Source: Plecoglossus altivelis (Eukaryota > Chordata > Actinopteri > Osmeriformes > Plecoglossidae). Taken from it: a DNA stretch of 64,000 nt. Within the stretch, counting starts at the first letter, position 1, and each line of letters begins with the position of its first letter. A program made the translations under genes and the position numbers. The stretch spans positions 3,509,997-3,573,996 of the forward strand of contig BROE01000004.1 of assembly GCA_036571765.1 (NCBI GenBank). Reading direction: 5' to 3'. Below, piece by piece: positions 25,614-37,818 of the stretch. Under the pieces are notes generated by a model, which was not told where the DNA came from, did not search any database, and saw only the letters and a program-made list of their open reading frames with translations.

Positions 25614-27069
25614 CTGGAGAGAGAAAGGGAGGGAGATAAGCGAGAGAAAGGGACAGAAGGAGGGACAATGAGAGAGAAACCAAGGAAGTATGAGATAAAA
25701 CTCTTAAGTGGTGAGAAGAGACTGTCTCACGAAATGAAAAGATGAAAACCCAGTCACTGCATGTCTCCCAATAACCAATCTCCAAGTCCCTCACTATAAC
25801 ATTGTACTTTCAAGGCAGCGGAATTCTTCAGCCGAGCAATAAAAGAAGACCACGACCAAAGTTTAATACAAGACTAGGTGGACGTTCAGCCTAAATAGGA
25901 AAATGTATTATTCATGGAATTTATTTAAATTCTAAATTCAATATATTTTGCATTGAAAGGGATTTCCAAAGCATGGTGCCATATAGGAGCTCATCATTGC
26001 CTTCCATCTCTCCTGTTTCATAAATGAAACATGCAGTTATAGACAAGAGGGAAGACAGGAAATGCAGAGAGGAAGTTGTTCCCAGCCCAGATGTGTCAGT
26101 GCTACTTTACTTGATGTCGATCTAACGTCTCCCATCACTCACTGCCAATATAGGAGGCTGGTTGTGACTCAATCCTGACCAAACTGTTACAATCACATGA
26201 ATTTAGAGATCTGATCAAGTTAGGGACTCTGCTAAAGGGATGTGTGTACATTGATTCCCTAAGAAAACACGCCGGATAGACGACAAGCAGGGCTGAGTGC
26301 TATTTATCATATAAGTGCATGTGTTTACTCTGAGTGGGAGAGGCAATCACAGGCGTACCCAGAGGCAAGAGAACCATGGCTGTGATGATCAGTACAGGGA
26401 GGGGAGACCCAAACCCATCTGATTAATCTCATAAATATGCAGCCATATCGCACGACACCCTGCCTCTCTCTCTTCTCTCTGTGCGTCTCTCTCTCTGTGT
26501 CTCTCTCTCTTCTTTCTGCGTCTCTCTATCACTTCTCTCCGCATGCTTCCCTCTCTCTCTTTTAGTAATAAAAATAGCTTGCCACTCCAGAGAGGGGTGA
26601 AAGGCTAAATCATACCACGCAAAAGAAAAGAAAGAAGATTAAAACCACATTATTCATGACACTGGCCGTGCAGACTCTAGCGTCTGGCTATAGAGACACA
26701 CAGAGTGGCTTCTGGGAACGGCTTGGCTGTGTTAGCTGGAGAGCAGAGGCCACTTCAGAGCATAATTCACATCAGTCCTTGGGCTAATCATCTCCAGCCT
26801 CACACTTCATTTCCTTGTTTTCAACTCCATCCCGAACAGGATTTAAATCACTTGGAGAGGAAATAGGGTGTCGTGTTAATTCCTAAATGTTGTAGCTTGC
26901 TTGTGATTAGCGAGGTTTTAACAAGCAGACCTCTTTTGGTGACGCTGATTTCAATTTGATACATATCTCTCCTCCTCTTCTCTGTCATTTGTATTAAAGG
27001 ACTCCTGTGCTTTTCAGAACGACAATCAGTCTTTTGACCCCCCCCCCTCCCCAAAAAAGATGTATAATG

Positions 27070-27240
27070 AAGTACAAGACAGAGCTCATTAGCATGGGCC
27101 TAACATACACTCATATTTGCAGGCCCTGGCAGCAAAGCTAATGAAAGGTTTAAGAAGGGAAAAGTAATTGCATTAACATTAAATGGATCCAAGTCTTGAT
27201 TGCTCTCTTGTACCCCTTAATTAAAATGTGTGAGGATGAA
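27070..27240. promoter_or_regulatory. Candidate conserved non-coding element
   Basis: Non-repetitive AT-rich sequence with TCATTAGCAT, GCTAATGAAAG, AATTGCATTAAC and CTTAATTAAAAT words, similar in texture to developmental enhancers. No direct evidence of function. Confidence 0.25.
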
Positions 27241-27574
27241 ATATTGGTTGTTTCATAAATGCTCCTTCGTCCTTTAAAAAAAACGCCTATTGCAATTCCA
27301 GGAATTGCTCAATCAACCTCTAATTGTCAGCTTATCTGGCTCTCATTTTGATAAATACAACTTTAATTGCGAATAAAAAGGAGTCTCTCGTCAAAGCTTC
27401 AGAAATGTGACTTTGTCTTTGAGCGAGTGAAAGAAGTTTACTTTTTTCCTCCCCAACCGAAACCTTCCTTAAACAGCCAGCCACCGTAAACTTTCCATAG
27501 ACGCTTATTGATTCATTCTGGCACAGTTGGCGGGAGAACTTTTTCACGACTCAGTTCAGTGAAGTGCGAAGCAG

Positions 27575-27599
27575 AGGGGGTGGGGGGGGGGGGGGGGGT
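27575..27599 (+). repeat. Poly-G run
   Basis: More than 20 G with a single T, one of several long G runs in the window (others near 7267-7280, 42487-42502 and 48860-48890). Confidence 0.9.
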
Positions 27600-27959
27600 G
27601 TTTCGTTGCTAACGCCAGTCACAGTTTTGGTATGGCTCGCACACTCACACGCATCAATATGCTACACTATGCTTGGATTTGAGTGTCATATGCACCCAAG
27701 CTACTGGCTGGGTGACATCTCACTCTCCTTCCTCTCTTAGCCAGCCGAGTTAGACACACTGTCAGCATGGGGTGTCTCCGCAGGGGGGCCTTTCTGCTTG
27801 CTCTTTAACCCCCCCGGCGGGGCTCCCAGGGGCCGGGTGAGGGAGGGGGCACGGCGGGGGGCACGGCGGGCGGCTCAGCCCCGTTGACCACCAATTACAA
27901 CAAGAGAAAGAGGCTATTCACCATGGGCCGTGGCCGTCAACTGATGTGTCAGAAATCAA

Positions 27960-28160
27960 AATGAATCTGAAGTAGATTTCTGCTATTATTATTAGATTGG
28001 AGTATTATTTTCAGTGAGTTATCACTGTCTTTGCACTGACAGCTTAATTATCAAGCAACTACTCTAATTAAATCATTATTGAGACTGTGAATTACAGCTA
28101 GTGCGTAATTAGCGACTAAAGCACTGCTATACTGTAGTGCATTGACGCTGTCTTTGCTGT
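27960..28160. promoter_or_regulatory. Candidate conserved non-coding element in klhl29 intron
   Basis: A 200-bp non-repetitive AT-rich stretch with several TAAT/ATTA cores (CTTAATTATC, CTAATTAAAT, GTAATTAGCG), as seen in homeodomain-bound enhancers. It lies between simple repeats yet contains none itself. Conservation cannot be seen from one sequence; this is a guess by texture. Confidence 0.3.
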
Positions 28161-28689
28161 AAAGTGAGAACGAGCTACAGTCGCAACAAACATGTGGCAG
28201 CGTGTACACCGCTCGCTACGACGCCTATGTCAGGCGGAAAAAGTTAACGTGAGCGCAAGAGCGATGCCTGTATTATTTTTAAATGAGACCCATTTGCAAC
28301 GAGCAGGAGGCAAGAGGCCAGAGGAGCAACAGAGGCAAATTGACTGCTCTAGGGCAGAGCCATTCTGGGTGAGTTCATTAGAATGGGAGCAGAAACTTCC
28401 AGCACTTGCTTAACCCATTACTGTCAGTCTAGGTGGCACAATAGGGCCTCTTCACTTCTGACAGCTCTTGAAAGTGGCTTGGATCGCTTTAATATCGGTG
28501 ACACTGAAATTAGACTGTGTCAAGATCCATTAGAGAACTTTGAGAGTCGCGTAAAACCTGATATGCTAATACGTTCTGCTGCTAGCTTGATTTGAGCTAC
28601 CTCTTCACGACACGGTTGCTATGGGTCTACAATGTGCAAAATAACATATGACAAATAATAACGTGTACACCCAAACATACTGTACGTGT

Positions 28690-29440
28690 ACGCATTACTG
28701 TGTGTGTGTGAGCATGTTGTGTGAGTGCGCATGCTGTTTGCGTGCGGATGTTGTGTGTATGTGTGAGCATGTTGTGCATGTTCATGTGTATATGTGTGTG
28801 TATGTTCTTGAGTGTGTGTGCATGCTGTGTGTGTACATGTTGTATTTGTGTACTTGCGTGTGTGTGCATGTTATTGTGTGAGTGTGTGTACATGTTGTGT
28901 GTGAGAGAGTGTTTGAGAGTGTGTGTGTGTGTATGTGAGAGAAAGAGAGACAGAAAAAGAGAGAGAGTGTGTGTGTGTTGAGTATGTGTGCTACGTGTGG
29001 TGTGTGTGTGGAGAGAGTGTGTGTGTGTGTGTGTGAGCAATGTGTGTGTCTGTGAGCGTGTGTGTGCGTGTGTATGCACATGTTTGTGTATGTTTTTGTT
29101 TGTGTGAGTGTGTGTGAGCAGAGTGTTGCTGTTGTGTGAGTGTGTGTGAGAGAGTGTCAGTGTATGAAGTTGTGTGAGTGTTGCTGTGTTGTGTAGAGAG
29201 AGTTGTGTCGTGAGTTGTGTGTGTGGTCTGTGTGTGTAGTGTGTGTTGTGTAGTGTGAGAGAGAGAGTGTGTGTGAGAGAGTGGTGTCGCTGAGTGTGTG
29301 TGTGAGTGTGTTGTGTGTTGTTGAGTGTGTACTGTGTGTTCTGTGTGAGTAGAGAGTCGTGTGAGTGTGTGTGTTGTGTTGTGTGAGTGCTGTGTGTGCG
29401 TGTGTGTGAAGAGAAAAAGTGCTTCGAGTGTTCTTGTGCT
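28690..29440 (+). repeat. Long degenerate TG/TGAG block
   Basis: About 750 bp of TG repeats with AGCATG, GAGAGAGT and TTGTGTTG interruptions. This is the largest TG block in the window. Cys/Val and His/Thr frames are artefacts. Confidence 0.95.
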
Positions 29441-31727
29441 TGTGTGTTTAGTAGATCGTGGTGCTCTCGTGTGTTGCTGTGTGCAGAGAGAAGTGTGTCT
29501 GACTCGTGTGTGTTCGTCCACTCACGTATCCTCTCTCTCTGTGGGCACTTCGCCGTCTCTCCTGTGCTGCTTGCGGTGTCGGGTTTCTACTGTCCTCCCT
29601 CTCTCTCACGTTGGCGTAGCTGGTTGTCATTGGGTCTCACTACTGTCTACCAGCGTAACCGTCCCTGGTTTTCTCGGTCTCTCTTCTCCTCGGCCAATAG
29701 CAGACCTGGGGCCTGGCTCTCTCCAGGAGACAGCCCGACACCTTGCTCACACCATCAAACATATAACCCCACACACACATTCTCCAAGCCACCTACATAA
29801 ACAGCACAACAACAGCAGCACATTAGGAAAACACGCCAGCCAAGCCTTCATGTACAGCCCCTGTCTCTTAAAAGCATCTGCTATAGCTGAGCCGAGGTGG
29901 AGAAGGAGAGCAGCCTTAAGCTGCAACAACCTGCCACAGAAAAGACTGGCAAACGTGTGTGTGAACATGTGCGCGCAACATGTAGAGAGGAGCATGATGA
30001 GCTGAGGGTGGAGATACACAGGGTCCTGCTGTGACCAGGGCTGGGACAAGGCTGGCTGACACAGGGCTGAGGAAACTCTGATTGCAGTAATTGGTGAGGA
30101 AGCTGATTGCAATCTACCATCTCAGGCCCAGAATAAAACCTACTCTTCTGACTACACTCCCAAGTGCACTTGATCATATAGATTGAGCCTATGGTGTGTT
30201 ATTATTCAAATATAATGTGGTTTAACGTTCTAATTAGGCTTAAAGTGTAGGCGTCTCAGTATGGTGTGGTGCAACCTTTGGCCTGCGTGGGGGATTTCTC
30301 CCCACACGTTTTTCGGTGCGAAGGAAAGCCTCTGACCGTGACAATGACGCAACAGAAGGGCTGATATTGATTTCAAACAATTTACCTTCAAACTGAACGA
30401 ACCTGTTCTCCAGGCAGGGATGAGGGAGGGAGAAAAATAGCCCTCAGAAAACCTCCGTGATATCGGTGTGCGAGCTGGGATTAAACCCCAATACAACTAT
30501 GAGCCAGCCGACCGCCACAGCTCAGGTCAGTACAGGACGTCCAATATGTTGGGCCCACGGCGGAGTGAGGAATGTTATCAGGGCCTTCCCAGCCTGATGG
30601 AAACACAAGGGTCAATCGCCATTGGACCCCACAGCAATATTTGCTCCTTCGTATCTGCAATAGGGAGGCAGGGTTTAACACCCAGGGTTGTGGGCGGTGG
30701 GGCTGCGTGGGGCTGCGTCCTAGCCTTCAGAGTTAATAGAAAAGACCTGGTTGCCAGACCTGTCTGCACTTGTTCTCAACCCTCCCTCCATTCTATTATC
30801 CACCATGACCTCCACTTCACTTCATCAAGTTTCCCATCATGCATTTCTCTCAGACACATCGGCAGGTCGCGTACTGTCCAGCCCTCTAACTAGACTCCAA
30901 CTCAGGGATTTTCTCCACAATCAAAGCATTGCTGGGCGAACGAACGTGCAGGTTGACATCCGTGATAGTTCCCATCTTCGAGAAACCTTCCGTCCTCCGG
31001 AGACGATGCAAGATGAGCAGGACGTGTCACTGTTCAACAACTGAGGCGTTCTTGTCGACAGCACAGACGTGTGAGTACAGGGAATATCGGATCACTTTGC
31101 GTTCATTTGAGAGTCACGTGCTTGGCGAACGCGCAGGTGTTTAACTCAGTCTTACGAAGGTGGGCGAAAGCAGATAAGAGCGGATCTTAAAGAGACGGCG
31201 GTAACTCTGAGTGGAAGCGAGCATGAAGGGGGCAGCTCAAACTGGCAGGTGGGAATCTGCTGAGGTACGCTTGTCCAGCTGGACGCGGCCCAGCACAAGC
31301 ATGAGGAGCCTGAGATAGCTGAGACAGAGAGGAAAGATCAGCTCTTAATACCTGAGGAAGCCTCTGAGGTAAAAGCAGGGTCCATTTCTCTAAAGAGAGT
31401 TGTCTTACTGTCTCACCATCTGCGGTCGTTATCGCTGTAACGAGAGCTTAGTTTCTTCCACGCTGTTCCTCCTTCCTCCTTTACACTCATTCTACCTCTC
31501 TTCAGCCGCGTGATACTCATTAAGACTCCTGCTTTCTAAAAACCGTCGAATTAATCCCTAAAATACGCCCAAACGAATGGTTCCCCTCGTCATAATCTCC
31601 CCAGAGCTGATCCATAGGACATTGTTTCCCAGCACAGGCCCTCGTTGCTATCTTACCATCACAATGTCAATGTCTGAAGAGAAGTGATTATAATTGAAAA
31701 CGATCAGCTCTCAAATGTCAAACGCAC

Positions 31728-31795
31728 ACAGCCACACACACACACACACGCGCACACGCACAAACACACGCACACACACACACAGACACGCACAC
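31728..31795 (+). repeat. (CA)n microsatellite
   Basis: CA repeat with CG and AA interruptions. Confidence 0.93.
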
Positions 31796-32160
31796 GATGC
31801 TACGCACAATGCTCCAGTATCTCTGACACAAGCACAGCGTGCGCCCCTTGTATATTGTGCCTATTAGATGCTTATCTAGATGAGGTGTTGGTGTTATGTG
31901 TGCTTTAAGGGTGTTAAATCCGCCAGATGGGTGCTAAAGCATCCTGTTTGTGTGTATGTTGTCGTTTCTTGTTGTTGCGTAGTGTTTCCGTGGTTTTTAC
32001 ATTGTTGTCTACTGATGTTGCGCGTCTCCCCTTCTGATATCCCAAGGCGTACCGCACTTTTATGTCACCTGAGGCCAGATTAGCGGTTTTCACCTGAGAT
32101 CTTACACACTATATATACACATCTGGACCAAGCCTCTGCGCAGCGACCTAATGGAAAGAC

Positions 32161-32240
32161 CAAAGCTCCTGGTTTGAGCCAAATCTCCAGCCCCGTCAAA
32201 CAAGAAATATTCCTCATCTTGGCACATCCCCCCCCCCCCT
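32161..32240 (+). repeat. Left arm of a perfect 80-bp inverted repeat
   Basis: Bases 32161-32240 are the exact reverse complement of 32522-32601, including a 12-base C run matching a 12-base G run. The arms are separated by 281 bp. Outside the arms the match stops at once. The arms are not simple sequence apart from the homopolymer. The origin is either a recent foldback or inverted duplication, or an assembly error. Confidence 0.97.
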
Positions 32241-32521
32241 ACCGCGCCTGACCCACCCTCCCCCAAACACAACAACAAAATGTCCCTGTCTTTCGTTCCC
32301 ACCACGTTCTCGACCCGCCACCGTCTTTCTTCCTCCGTTGCTAAGCGTGTGGTTGTTGGTGCCGAGATGTCGAAGGGGAAACCGGTCTGCTGGCCAGTGT
32401 GATAATGGGGAGACCCGGGGGGCGAAGAGAAAACCGAGGACATGTTTGGGATGATAGACCAATAAGATGTCCAGCACCTGAATCTGTTTGGAGGCACCAG
32501 AGCGGTGGACCTGCCAGCCGC

Positions 32522-32601
32522 AGGGGGGGGGGGGATGTGCCAAGATGAGGAATATTTCTTGTTTGACGGGGCTGGAGATTTGGCTCAAACCAGGAGCTTT
32601 G
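32522..32601 (-). repeat. Right arm of a perfect 80-bp inverted repeat
   Basis: This is the exact reverse complement of 32161-32240. Because of the identity, both arms show the same short open frame on opposite strands (containing DEEYFLFDGAGDLAQTRS). That frame is shared by copying and is not evidence of a gene. Confidence 0.97.
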
Positions 32602-32679
32602 TTTCATGTGTGGAGGTTTCCAGAGGAAAGGTGTACTGTGAACAAACCCTGACAAAGCCCAGTTTGGGATCAGACACAC

Positions 32680-32882
32680 GGAAACGCACACATACACACT
32701 TAAACCCACACATACACACAGAAACGCACACATACACACAAAAACGCACACATACACACTTAAAACCACACATACACACACCCTCCAAGATACGCACTAT
32801 AGGAACACACACATCCACAAACTGGAGCATTTGCACAAGCATACACCCCCCCCCACACACACACACACACACACACACACCA
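32680..32882 (+). repeat. CA-rich minisatellite (ACGCACACATACACAC)
   Basis: Several copies of AAACGCACACATACACACA or TTAAACC-CACATACACACA units of 22-24 bp, ending in C and (CA)n runs at 32847-32882. Confidence 0.9.
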
Positions 32883-33470
32883 TACCTCGTTATACTGCAA
32901 CTTCTAAAAATACCAGCTTTGCCCGGCGTCACCGTGGCACACACTCGTGCACACGCGCCGAACATTAGGTCATGTCTTGTCAAACAACTCGGAGCCTCTA
33001 TCTAGTGCATCTAGAGAAGCACAAGTACTCCGTAGAAGCTTCATTACAAATCTACTGTGGCAGTCTGCTTCTGAATAAAGGTCTACAACACCCTGCAGTC
33101 CACTGTGAACTACATACAGACCAACACACAGCTCTCCATTGGGTTCCTGATAGTTCAAATCTAGGTAAAATACACTCATGGTACATCTAGTAAATCCTCT
33201 TTAATTACTAGATTTGGATAATAGGTTCCACTCCCCAAAAACAGACACTACACACACACGTACACACACGAATACGTAGAGTTGAACTAACTAACCATGC
33301 AGTGTACATGCACACATACACACAACTATAAGTACAGTGCAAACTGTCCACAAAATAATTGCACATTACTGTGGCTTATAAAACTCCCAATAATTGTCGC
33401 TATGGTTACCCAACTCCCTGTGAGCTGTGTCATGGAGCCTCTGCCAGCCGGTTAGTAACAGGGGTTCTTT

Positions 33471-33494
33471 ACACACACACACACACACACACAC

Positions 33495-33528
<34 letters not shown>

Positions 33529-33735
33529 TACACACACATATGTAAACACACACACACGCAGACACACACACACACGCAAACACACACATACACACACACA
33601 CGCAAACACACACACACAAACACACACACGCATACACACACATATGTAAACACACACGCAGACACACACACATGCAAACACACACACACGCAAACACATA
33701 CATACGTGCAAACACACACACGCAGACACGCACAA
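33471..33735 (+). repeat. (CA)n block with CATATGTAAACACACAC units
   Basis: Two higher-order copies containing GCATACACACATATGTAAAC occur within the CA block, about 100 bp apart. Confidence 0.95.
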
Positions 33736-34220
33736 ACATGAATGAATAATCATAGACGTGTTCATTATTTTCATCATAAACAAAATAAATATCCCCCCCC
33801 CCACAAAAAATCAATACGTCTGTATGTTTTCGCTAGACCAAAGAGCGATGCCTTTGCCTGCCGTGGGAACAGCCTGCCCCTGAACAGAGGCTGTGGACAT
33901 TGATTGTTTGGAAGGAACCCTGGCCTGCTCTCTCCATCCAAACAAACAAGACTTTATGTTTGCCAAGGTGCTTTGCTGAACCCACAGTCGAGGCGAGGAC
34001 ATATACAAGTCCTCGCTCTTCGGATCAAACAGATGAAAGCTGAACCCTAAGACACACAGGAACATCCCCACATGCAGCCTTACACACACACACACACACG
34101 CACACACTACATGTTGGAACGAGGGAAAGCATGCAAGATTGAGATCTTAAGAAATGGTTGTCCAGCTGTGAGATGGATTCTATGATCTCCTGAGAAATCA
34201 GTTTATTACTCAATTCAACA

Positions 34221-34310
34221 AGAGAGAGAGAGAGAGAGAGGAGGGGAGAGAAAGAGAGAGGAGGGGGAGAGAAAGAGAGGGAGGAAGTGAAAGAGGAAAA
34301 GAGAGAGAGA
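34221..34310 (+). repeat. (GA)n microsatellite
   Basis: GAGA and GGGAGAGAAAGAGAG repeats. Confidence 0.93.
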
Positions 34311-34501
34311 CGGTTATGTCTATAAGCGGTCCCCATGGTGCCCAAAACTTCACAGCACACACTGATCAAATCAACAAACTGCTGTGAGATTTAATAACAG
34401 GTTTAAGGGAAATTAGTAGGAAAACAAGAGAGAGAGGGATTGCCTCATTGTGGAAGGAAGTGTGTGCGAGAGAGACAGAAACTGAAGCAGAGGGGGAATG
34501 C

Positions 34502-34562
34502 AAACACACATACACTCTCTCACACACACACTCACACACACACACACACACACTCACACACA
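34502..34562 (+). repeat. (CA)n microsatellite
   Basis: CA repeat with CTCT interruptions. Confidence 0.9.
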
Positions 34563-34649
34563 GGTCAGCAACAATACTATTGTGAAAAGCTAATCTCGTG
34601 AAATGTCATTAGCGGAACTGCCAGACACAATGAGATAGCACCGTGAGGG

Positions 34650-35000
34650 GAGCTGCCGTGGGTACACCGGTTTATTACGTTCTGCCTTTTAAGGTTGCGT
34701 GTTCCATCGGTGACACGCCTCTTTATGGACAAGGAGGAAATAACTGGCCGCGGGCGGGCGGCGTCCTCATCGCTCTGTAATATCGCTTGGCTGCCATGGT
34801 AATCGAGCAAGGGAGTTGAAGACTAGTTGTTTTGATTCAGACAGCTTTATCAATTAATGAGCGGTCGAACATGCGCACGAGGCGTGCTCGCCGGCTTCCT
34901 TACGGCACCCATTGCGGCGGCCATTATTGTTAGATGGAAACGCACGCGAGATATGATGACGCATTACTCCTACACAATCGGACACCATCTCTCAGGAGAT
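34650..35000. other. CpG-rich patch within klhl29 intron
   Basis: CpG-containing words cluster here (CCGCGGGCGGGCGGCGTC near 34748-34765, GCGGTCGAACATGCGCACGA near 34861-34880, GCGGCGGCC near 34914). The surrounding sequence is CpG-poor. It could be an internal promoter, an enhancer, or a remnant of either. No start site can be read from sequence. Confidence 0.35.
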
Positions 35001-36767
35001 CTGTGTAGCCAAATTGAATCGTAATCTAAATATCAACAACGCCTGCTGGAGCTGGAGCCGTTTCTTTCTTTCTTTTTTTCCCCCCGCACTGCAAAGTGAT
35101 ATCACATTATGATTCCACACCGTAAACAAATCACGGCGAACAGTACTGTATGTGCAGGCGGGGAAATGCAATTTGACTCCAGCAGAAAGTATTTTTCTTC
35201 CCTTCGGCCAGGCGTTGTCTCAGGGAGACAGAGAGAATGTAGCAGAAATGTGGCGAGCGATGGAGGTAACGCTTTGTGTCTGAAAAAGAGAGGGTGATGG
35301 AGGGGGAGGGGGGGGAGGGTGATGGGCAGAGGGAGAGAGACCCATCCATCATATAGCCGCGTCTCATCTCATCTGACATGTCATTTTCAGCTCTTCTAGG
35401 AAAGAAAAAGCCCAACCTTTTTAAAAGAGTCTTCGGACCGAAACCCGGACCTACGGCGGAACGATGACCCACAGCGAAACGCCAAAGAACAACCTGCAAA
35501 AGACTCTGTTCTTTTCGCCATTCTTCACCTACACAGCTGCCTCCCTCTGTGTGAATGCCCTGGAACACCCAAATCAGAGGTGCATTTGTTCGGGGCTGAC
35601 GTCTTCATGGTTCTGAATAGTGGAACGGGCGCATGGAGAAGCTGGAGATAATCAGCCAGACTGGCTAAGCAGAGCATCTCCCTCGGAAACAAAAAGACAA
35701 TTTCGCCATTTTTGGGAGCCATTTTAAGATGCAGTGGTGGTTAACATGGCGAACGGTACTTTGCTGTGGACAGGCAGAGTATTGGATTTGACAGCAGGAA
35801 GCTAGACTGGGAGGATAGTAACAGAGATATTGTTCTCCTTGTCAGCATGGTGGCAAATGCACAGTGCTGAGGGAATCCACAATATCTCTTCTAACTTGAT
35901 CAAGTTCAGCAGTTTCTACCACCAAGTTATTTTTTTTAATTTTTTTTTATTGTACCGCATTGCCCTTGCCAGAAAATAACTTGTCATCATGAAAACACCA
36001 ATGAAGATGTTGCACTATAAACACTGTATCGTACTTGTATAAAAAGACAACAATGTATATTTATGAAATCCTGTTGAGGGAGATGGTCATTAAATGTTGC
36101 AATACTGGCTTTAGGCTGCTGCCTGCCCACCATTCAGCCACTGGGATTTACGAGAAGTCTGAATTCGTAATGAACCTCCTTCAAACTCCGTCCCTTTCTC
36201 CTAATGCATGGCATTGTTAGAGGTCTGCCAAGCAAAGTGCAGGATCTGCAATTGATAACCACTCCAGGTCTTTTCATAGCATGACCAACCTCTCCCCTGT
36301 TCCCACACTTACCACTGACCTCCAACAGGGAGAAGCGTTGACAGACAAATTATATATATACACACACACTGTATATATATATAAAAACAGTCGAACAAAG
36401 CCAAGAGGAGATCTTTCACCAGGAAGAGTCAACGTAGAAACGCTTAATTTTCACCCCCAGGCAAACAAGTGAAGGGGAACGGACTTCACTTCCATTGAAA
36501 TTCCTGCTAAGACACTTGGACAGCTCGGTGCCTCCGCATCAGCACACACGTTCCGGAAAACAGGAGCACGGTCAGGCCGGCGCGGCCGACAGGCTTCGGT
36601 GAGAAGTCGAGGCCTGGAAACCCGGCCTAATATCCCATGAGTGCTGGTTGTGGAGCACGTCCACCTCTAACATTCCCTCTATCCACCCCTTGAAGAGCCC
36701 TGAGGTGGTTTGGGGGTTACTCCTCTTGTTTTGAAGCCTGTAGCTCAAGCTACCGTAGCATCACTAC

Positions 36768-36895
36768 CGCATACTGCTGAAGTTACCATAGCAGCGCGAC
36801 TGTGTAGGTTTAGGGCTAATATGGGGATGTAGCATACAGCTGAAGTTACCATGGCAGCGCTACTGTGTAGGTTCTGGGCTGATATTTGGTTATGT
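36768..36895 (+). repeat. Two-copy tandem duplication of about 64 bp
   Basis: GCATAC-GCTGAAGTTACCAT and the following CAGCGC-ACTGTGTAGGTT are repeated once about 64 bp later, with roughly 15 percent divergence. Confidence 0.9.
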
Positions 36896-36909
36896 GCTAC
36901 AATAAGTTC

Positions 36910-37009
36910 TATCCTATTCCATTTCAAAGCCATTATAAACACTCGTGCCTCTGTTAAAACCAACACAGTTGGTGGTGACAATCCACAGTCTCTCCACTGT
37001 TCTCAGTAG
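36910..37009 (+). repeat. Copy 1 of a diverged 100-bp local repeat
   Basis: It shares TTAAAACCA, GGTGGTGACAAT, and CTCCACTGTTCTCAGT in the same order with 37819-37921, with gaps between. It may be a fragment of an interspersed element or a local duplication. Confidence 0.85.
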
Positions 37010-37818
37010 CAGCACTCTAGGTGTGGGCTGTTCTGTGGTTGCACAATAGCCCACAGCTTTGGCTAAAGGAGACAGCAGAAGCTCAGCTCTGGGGAGAGGG
37101 ACCTGTGATTGGACAGAGGGGCTGACGAGCCCTGCACGTGTCATAAGATTGCCTCCCACAGGACGTGATGCGGGTCGCTGTGTCCCGCGGTCCACCCTCA
37201 CAGCGGCAGAGAGAGGCTCGGGACATCACAAGGCCCTGACCTCGGCTGATGTTTGGCGAGAGTATTGGGAACAAAATGTCCGCCGCCTGTCACAATGGTC
37301 GCCATGGGGACCGTGAGGCGACTTCATGGTTCTGCTTGAGCAACGCTGAGGGGAGGACGTCTGGCCATGTGTACAAACACAGAGAGAGATTGTACATTAC
37401 ACAAAGCGGTCTGCCAGGGAAGAGCCCTCTGGTTATCCAACGGTGGCATTTACCTTTTCAAGTCGAACATGAAATTTCTACGGGTTTCTACGAGTCCCGT
37501 GTGACAGAGTAAAAAGGCGGGATTATTTTGTAACTGCTTAATAATGGAGGGAAAGGCGAAACCGAGTGCTTCTGTCCTAGACAAAAAGGAGAAGGTCAGC
37601 TGACAGTGAGACCATGAGAGAGACCAAAAGAAAAGGAAGACTCCTAAAGAAAGAGCCTAAGACTGCTTGGAAGAAGTGTTCTGATAAATGAGTACTTCCA
37701 TTGCGACAGTTTAAACAATCGACATTCAAAAAACCCCATCTAGGATGTTAAGAACAATGGGTGGAGATGTGTTTGCCTGTGTGGGCAGGAGTTTTCCAGA
37801 GATTGGCAGGAAAGTTAA

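Noticed and set aside
32214..32588. GASKQIQVLD in a minus frame near 32465-32500 as the missing klhl29 exon
   Set aside because: The match to the expected segment is a few residues, there is no acceptor and donor pair giving a 3n+1 exon of suitable length, and the area is part of the inverted repeat structure.
33471..33735. CRISPR-like pattern of repeats with spacers in the CA blocks
   Set aside because: The spacers are repeat variants, not unique sequence, and this is a eukaryotic intron.
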